In this document: positions 6,837-8,576 of the stretch, piece after piece
Layout: every line of letters starts with the position of its first letter
Position numbering within the stretch: the stretch's first letter is position 1
From: Candidatus Zhuqueibacterota bacterium
GTDB lineage: Bacteria > SM23-31
DNA length: 8,576 bases
Assembly: GCA_022562855.1 (NCBI GenBank)
Contig: JADFON010000053.1
Location: 1 to 8,576 of the forward strand
Direction of reading: 5' to 3'
The notes under the pieces: generated by a model
Told to the model about the DNA's origin: nothing
The model's database searches: none
What the model saw: the letters and a program-made list of their open reading frames with translations, nothing else
Made by a program: the position numbers and the translations under genes

Positions 6837-6927
6837 AAGGTGTTCCTCCCGTCCCGCCAAGGGATGGCTCACGCCATAAGGGACTGCTTTTTCGCAGTGC
6901 CTTTGGCAACTGTTTCCGGTTCTAAGC
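6837..6927 (+). repeat. First palindromic insertion (three-way-junction fold)
   Basis: The core 6856-6907 can fold as a compact three-way junction: an outer stem GCCAAGG (6856-6862) with CCTTTGGC (6900-6907, one bulge), enclosing a small hairpin TGGC/GCCA (6865-6868, 6873-6876) and ACTGC/GCAGT (6883-6887, 6894-6898, loop TTTTTC). It is bounded by the direct repeat GCTGTCG. The sequence differs in texture from the flanking coding-like DNA and breaks its frame. It resembles a REP-type or other small structured repeat; without other copies in the window the class is unproven. Confidence 0.45.
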
Positions 6928-7045
6928 GCTGTCGTTGTAACAGATTATATCTTAAGTTACAGTAAAAAGGATACGGAAAGTTTTAAATATTATTCCCAGT
7001 CTGCCCTTTCACGCAGTGATCACAATGTGGCGGAACGTAAGTGGG

Positions 7046-7171
7046 TGTTGCACAAGTGCTAAAAAAGCCAAAAAAACTCGTATGCGGGGTCGTCTCTGAC
7101 CCCGCAGTGAGCACAAATGTTCGGGTCAGGGACGACCCGAACTACGGAGTTCTAAGGTTGAGCAACACTCG
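7046..7171. mobile_element. MITE-like inverted-repeat element with target-site duplication
   Basis: The 126-base insert has terminal inverted repeats GTGTTGCACAA (7045-7055) and TTGAGCAACAC (7158-7168), 10 of 11 matching. Inner arms also match in inverse order: AACTCGTA (7075-7082) against TACGGAGTT (7143-7151). At the centre, two strong hairpins stand as inverted copies of each other: TGCGGGGTC/GACCCCGCA (7083-7091 with 7098-7106) and GTTCGGGTC/GACCCGAAC (7119-7127 with 7134-7142). It is flanked by the 9-of-10 direct repeat CG(T/A)AAGTGGG (7036-7045, 7172-7181). It has no open frame of its own, so a transposase would have to act in trans. The right border shows three extra bases between terminal repeat and duplication, so the exact ends are uncertain. 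Confidence 0.65.
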
Positions 7172-7200
7172 CGAAAGTGGGATTCCCTGCATATAATCTG

Positions 7201-7800
7201 ATGAACCACACTCCAAAAAGCCTCGAAAAACTCATAAAAGAGTTTACAAAACTACCCGGGATCGGAAGAAAGACCGCCCAGAGGCTCGCCTTTCACGTTC
7301 TCAAAAAACCACGAGAAGACGCCGTTTCGTTTGCGCGGGCTTTGGTAGATGCAAAAGACACAATAAAGTTCTGCAAAAAGTGTTTTAATTTTTCTGAAGA
7401 TGATTTATGTACGATTTGTGATAACGCAAGCCGCGACCCGGGCGTCATTTGCGTCGTGGAAAAGGCAAGCGACATTTCGATTCTGGAAAAACCCGGCAGG
7501 TTTAACGGGACCTATCATGTACTTGGCGGGCTGTTATCGCCATTGAGCCGTATCGGTCCTGAAAACCTTAATATAAAAGGTCTGTTAGAAAGGTTGAGTG
7601 AATCCATAACCGAAGTAATTATAGCGCTCAATCCGAGTGTCGAAGGTGAAGCGACCACACTTTACCTCGCAAAACTTATCAAACCTATTGTGCCCCTCAT
7701 TTCGCGTCTCGCCCAGGGGCTTCCGGCAGGAAGCGAACTGGAATTCGCAGACGAACTCACCCTCTCACGCGCCCTCGAAGGGAGGGTGGAAATTGGCTGA
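7201..7800 (+). CDS. recR: Recombination mediator protein RecR
   Basis: Ring-forming partner of RecF/RecO that helps load RecA at gaps and stalled forks. From ATG 7201 the protein has 199 residues, the usual RecR length, beginning MNHTPKSLEKLIKEF. A helix-hairpin-helix KLPGIGRKTAQRLAF comes first, then the four-cysteine zinc site (CKKC ... CTIC), then the Toprim domain (VICVVEKASD ... HVLGG) with the ALNPSVEGEATTLYL segment, and a C-terminal GLPAGSELEFADELTLSRAL. The frame is open upstream to GTG 7177, but that part comes from the disrupted gene's tail and repeat, so ATG 7201 is preferred. No Shine-Dalgarno precedes it; the TGATG overlap suggests it was once translated by coupling to the gene that is now broken. 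Confidence 0.96.
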   Translation: MNHTPKSLEKLIKEFTKLPGIGRKTAQRLAFHVLKKPREDAVSFARALVDAKDTIKFCKKCFNFSEDDLCTICDNASRDPGVICVVEKASDISILEKPGRFNGTYHVLGGLLSPLSRIGPENLNIKGLLERLSESITEVIIALNPSVEGEATTLYLAKLIKPIVPLISRLAQGLPAGSELEFADELTLSRALEGRVEIG

Positions 7801-7808
7801 AATTTCCA
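7787..7808 (+). terminator. Hairpin spanning the recR stop codon
   Basis: TGGAAATT (7787-7794) pairs with AATTTCCA (7801-7808) around the six-base loop GGCTGA, which holds the recR stop. No T-run follows. It could slow polymerase or protect the 3' end; the evidence is structural only. Confidence 0.25.
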
Positions 7809-7980
7809 ATTAGCGCCTTGTTGATATTTGTCGAATTACTTATATCCTCTTTGCATTATTTTCTTTCAAAAAAATATCTCGATTTTCTATCATGATTATG
7901 TATACCGGGTTATTCTAATTGCTTCTTACTATATTCCTTTTTATATTTATAAGCTAAAATATATTGGAGTACTGTATTTA

Positions 7981-8576
7981 ATGGAAGCGTTGAAGATCCT
8001 CTGGGCGGATGACGAGATCGATCTGCTGAAGCCGCACATAATGTTCCTGGAGGATAGAGGATACAAGGTAACGTCGGTCACAAACGGCAACGATGCGGTT
8101 AGTTACGCACGGAAGTCCCAATACGACGTGATTATGCTCGATGAAATGATGCCCGGTAAGGATGGACTTACCGCTCTTGTCGAGATACGCGATTTCAATC
8201 CGCAAGTCCCCATAATTATGGTGACAAAAAATGAGGAAGAGAGTTTAATGGAGGAGGCGATCGGACAGAAAATTACCGATTACCTGACAAAACCGGTCAA
8301 TCCGAGCCAGATTCTCCTAACGTTGAAAAAAGTATTCGACTCCAGAAAAATTGCGCAAGCCAAGCTGGCAAAAGATTATTCCAGGGAGTTTATGTCGATT
8401 TCCGAAACCATTACCGGCGACCTTTCTCCCAAGGAATGGATCGATATAAATCTCAAGATCATTGACTGGGAAATGGAGCTTGACAATTTTCCCGAACTTG
8501 GATTCCAGGATACTGTTTATGATTTACACCGGGATTGCAATGCAAACTTTAGCCGGTTTGTTGAGAGCAATTACCT
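7981..8576 (+). CDS. porX: PorX-like response regulator, N-terminal 198 residues (cut by window edge)
   Basis: The N-terminus MEALKILWADDEIDLLKPHI is very close to PorX, the response regulator that pairs with the PorY kinase and controls type IX secretion in Porphyromonas and relatives. The receiver has Asp10, Asp11, the phospho-acceptor Asp54 (IMLDEMMPG), Thr82 (MVTKNEEE) and Lys104 (YLTKPVNPSQILL), all intact. After it comes the helical connector (residues about 115-198, with DYSREFMSI and KEWIDINLKI). Full-length PorX is about 520 residues and ends in a PglZ/alkaline-phosphatase-like domain, which would lie beyond the window. GGAG at 7966-7969 is 11 bases before the ATG, rather far. It begins 180 bases after recR and is probably transcribed on its own. 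The family is firm; control of type IX secretion is inferred by homology. Confidence 0.88.
   Translation, partial: MEALKILWADDEIDLLKPHIMFLEDRGYKVTSVTNGNDAVSYARKSQYDVIMLDEMMPGKDGLTALVEIRDFNPQVPIIMVTKNEEESLMEEAIGQKITDYLTKPVNPSQILLTLKKVFDSRKIAQAKLAKDYSREFMSISETITGDLSPKEWIDINLKIIDWEMELDNFPELGFQDTVYDLHRDCNANFSRFVESNY

Larger units (their letters stand above)
6794..7201 (+). pseudogene. Small unknown gene between ybaB and recR, broken by two palindromic insertions
   Basis: Three pieces in different frames look like parts of one gene. Piece 1 starts at TTG 6794, six bases after AAAGGA, and reads LVFFDHFRKKID. Piece 2 (6928-7035) reads AVVVTDYILSYSKKD and onward to SDHNVAE. Piece 3 (7172-7201) reads RKWDSLHII and stops at TGA, whose last base is the A of the recR ATG (TGATG). 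GCTGTCG is repeated directly at 6830-6836 and 6928-6934; CGTAAGTGGG (7036-7045) and CGAAAGTGGG (7172-7181) repeat around the second insertion. Deleting one copy of each with the sequence between gives one open frame of 57 codons plus stop. I do not recognise the product: it is short, polar, Ser/Tyr/Lys-rich, without a convincing signal peptide. Start codon and left insertion borders are inferred; the right insertion is better supported. Confidence 0.6.

Noticed and set aside
6828-6962. Plus-strand ORF of about 45 codons starting at ATG 6828 within the first palindromic insert
   Set aside because: It has no ribosome binding site, its sequence follows the inverted repeats, and it reads out of frame with the coding-like flanks.
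7177-7200. GTG 7177 as the recR start
   Set aside because: It lies within the direct repeat and tail of the broken gene. ATG 7201 gives the normal 199-residue RecR N-terminus.
7801-7980. Possible promoter for the PorX gene
   Set aside because: The stretch is AT-rich with many weak matches to -10-like sequences; no pair with good spacing stood out for either the sigma-70 or the Bacteroidota-type consensus.

Overview
The window joins two unrelated genomes. Bases 1 to about 1,700 are AT-rich and carry a tightly packed minus-strand operon of archaeal type: 50S L7Ae (C-terminus only), 30S S28e, 50S L24e, nucleoside diphosphate kinase, a stand-alone response-regulator receiver, and adenylate kinase (running off the left edge). 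S28e and L24e occur in Archaea and eukaryotes but not in Bacteria. The small, AT-rich, overlapping genes suggest a reduced DPANN-like archaeon (lineage inferred). From about 1,700 to the end, everything is bacterial, visibly richer in G+C, and on the plus strand. The switch falls inside two genes at the same point: L7Ae loses its N-terminal part and a sodium:amino-acid (AGCS) symporter loses its N-terminal half. This is the pattern of a chimeric metagenomic contig rather than gene transfer.

The bacterial part runs: AGCS symporter (3' half), a class-V aminotransferase, a DoxX-family membrane protein, a long (about 271 nt) signal recognition particle RNA with an Alu domain, dnaX, ybaB, a wrecked small gene, recR, and the first 198 codons of a PorX-like response regulator. 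PorX-type regulators are best known from Bacteroidota and relatives, so an FCB-group bacterium (Bacteroidota or a related candidate phylum) is the likely source. The dnaX-ybaB-recR cluster is a widespread bacterial replication and repair unit: clamp-loader subunit, nucleoid-associated protein and RecFOR mediator.

The most interesting stretch is the 427-base space between ybaB and recR. It looks like a small gene broken by two palindromic insertions. Taking out the sequence between two short direct repeats (7 bp and 10 bp) restores one continuous 57-codon frame. That frame begins 6 nt after a good ribosome binding site behind ybaB and ends with a TGATG overlap on the recR start codon. The second insertion (about 126 bp) is a full-length imperfect inverted repeat with terminal inverted repeats, resembling a MITE. 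The first holds a compact three-way-junction fold.

Other points are a receiver domain inserted between ndk and adk in the archaeal operon, a run of seven A at the domain III/C-terminal boundary of dnaX that could give a short gamma-like product, and a long N-terminal extension on archaeal S28e. No tRNA, rRNA, CRISPR array or transposase gene was seen.
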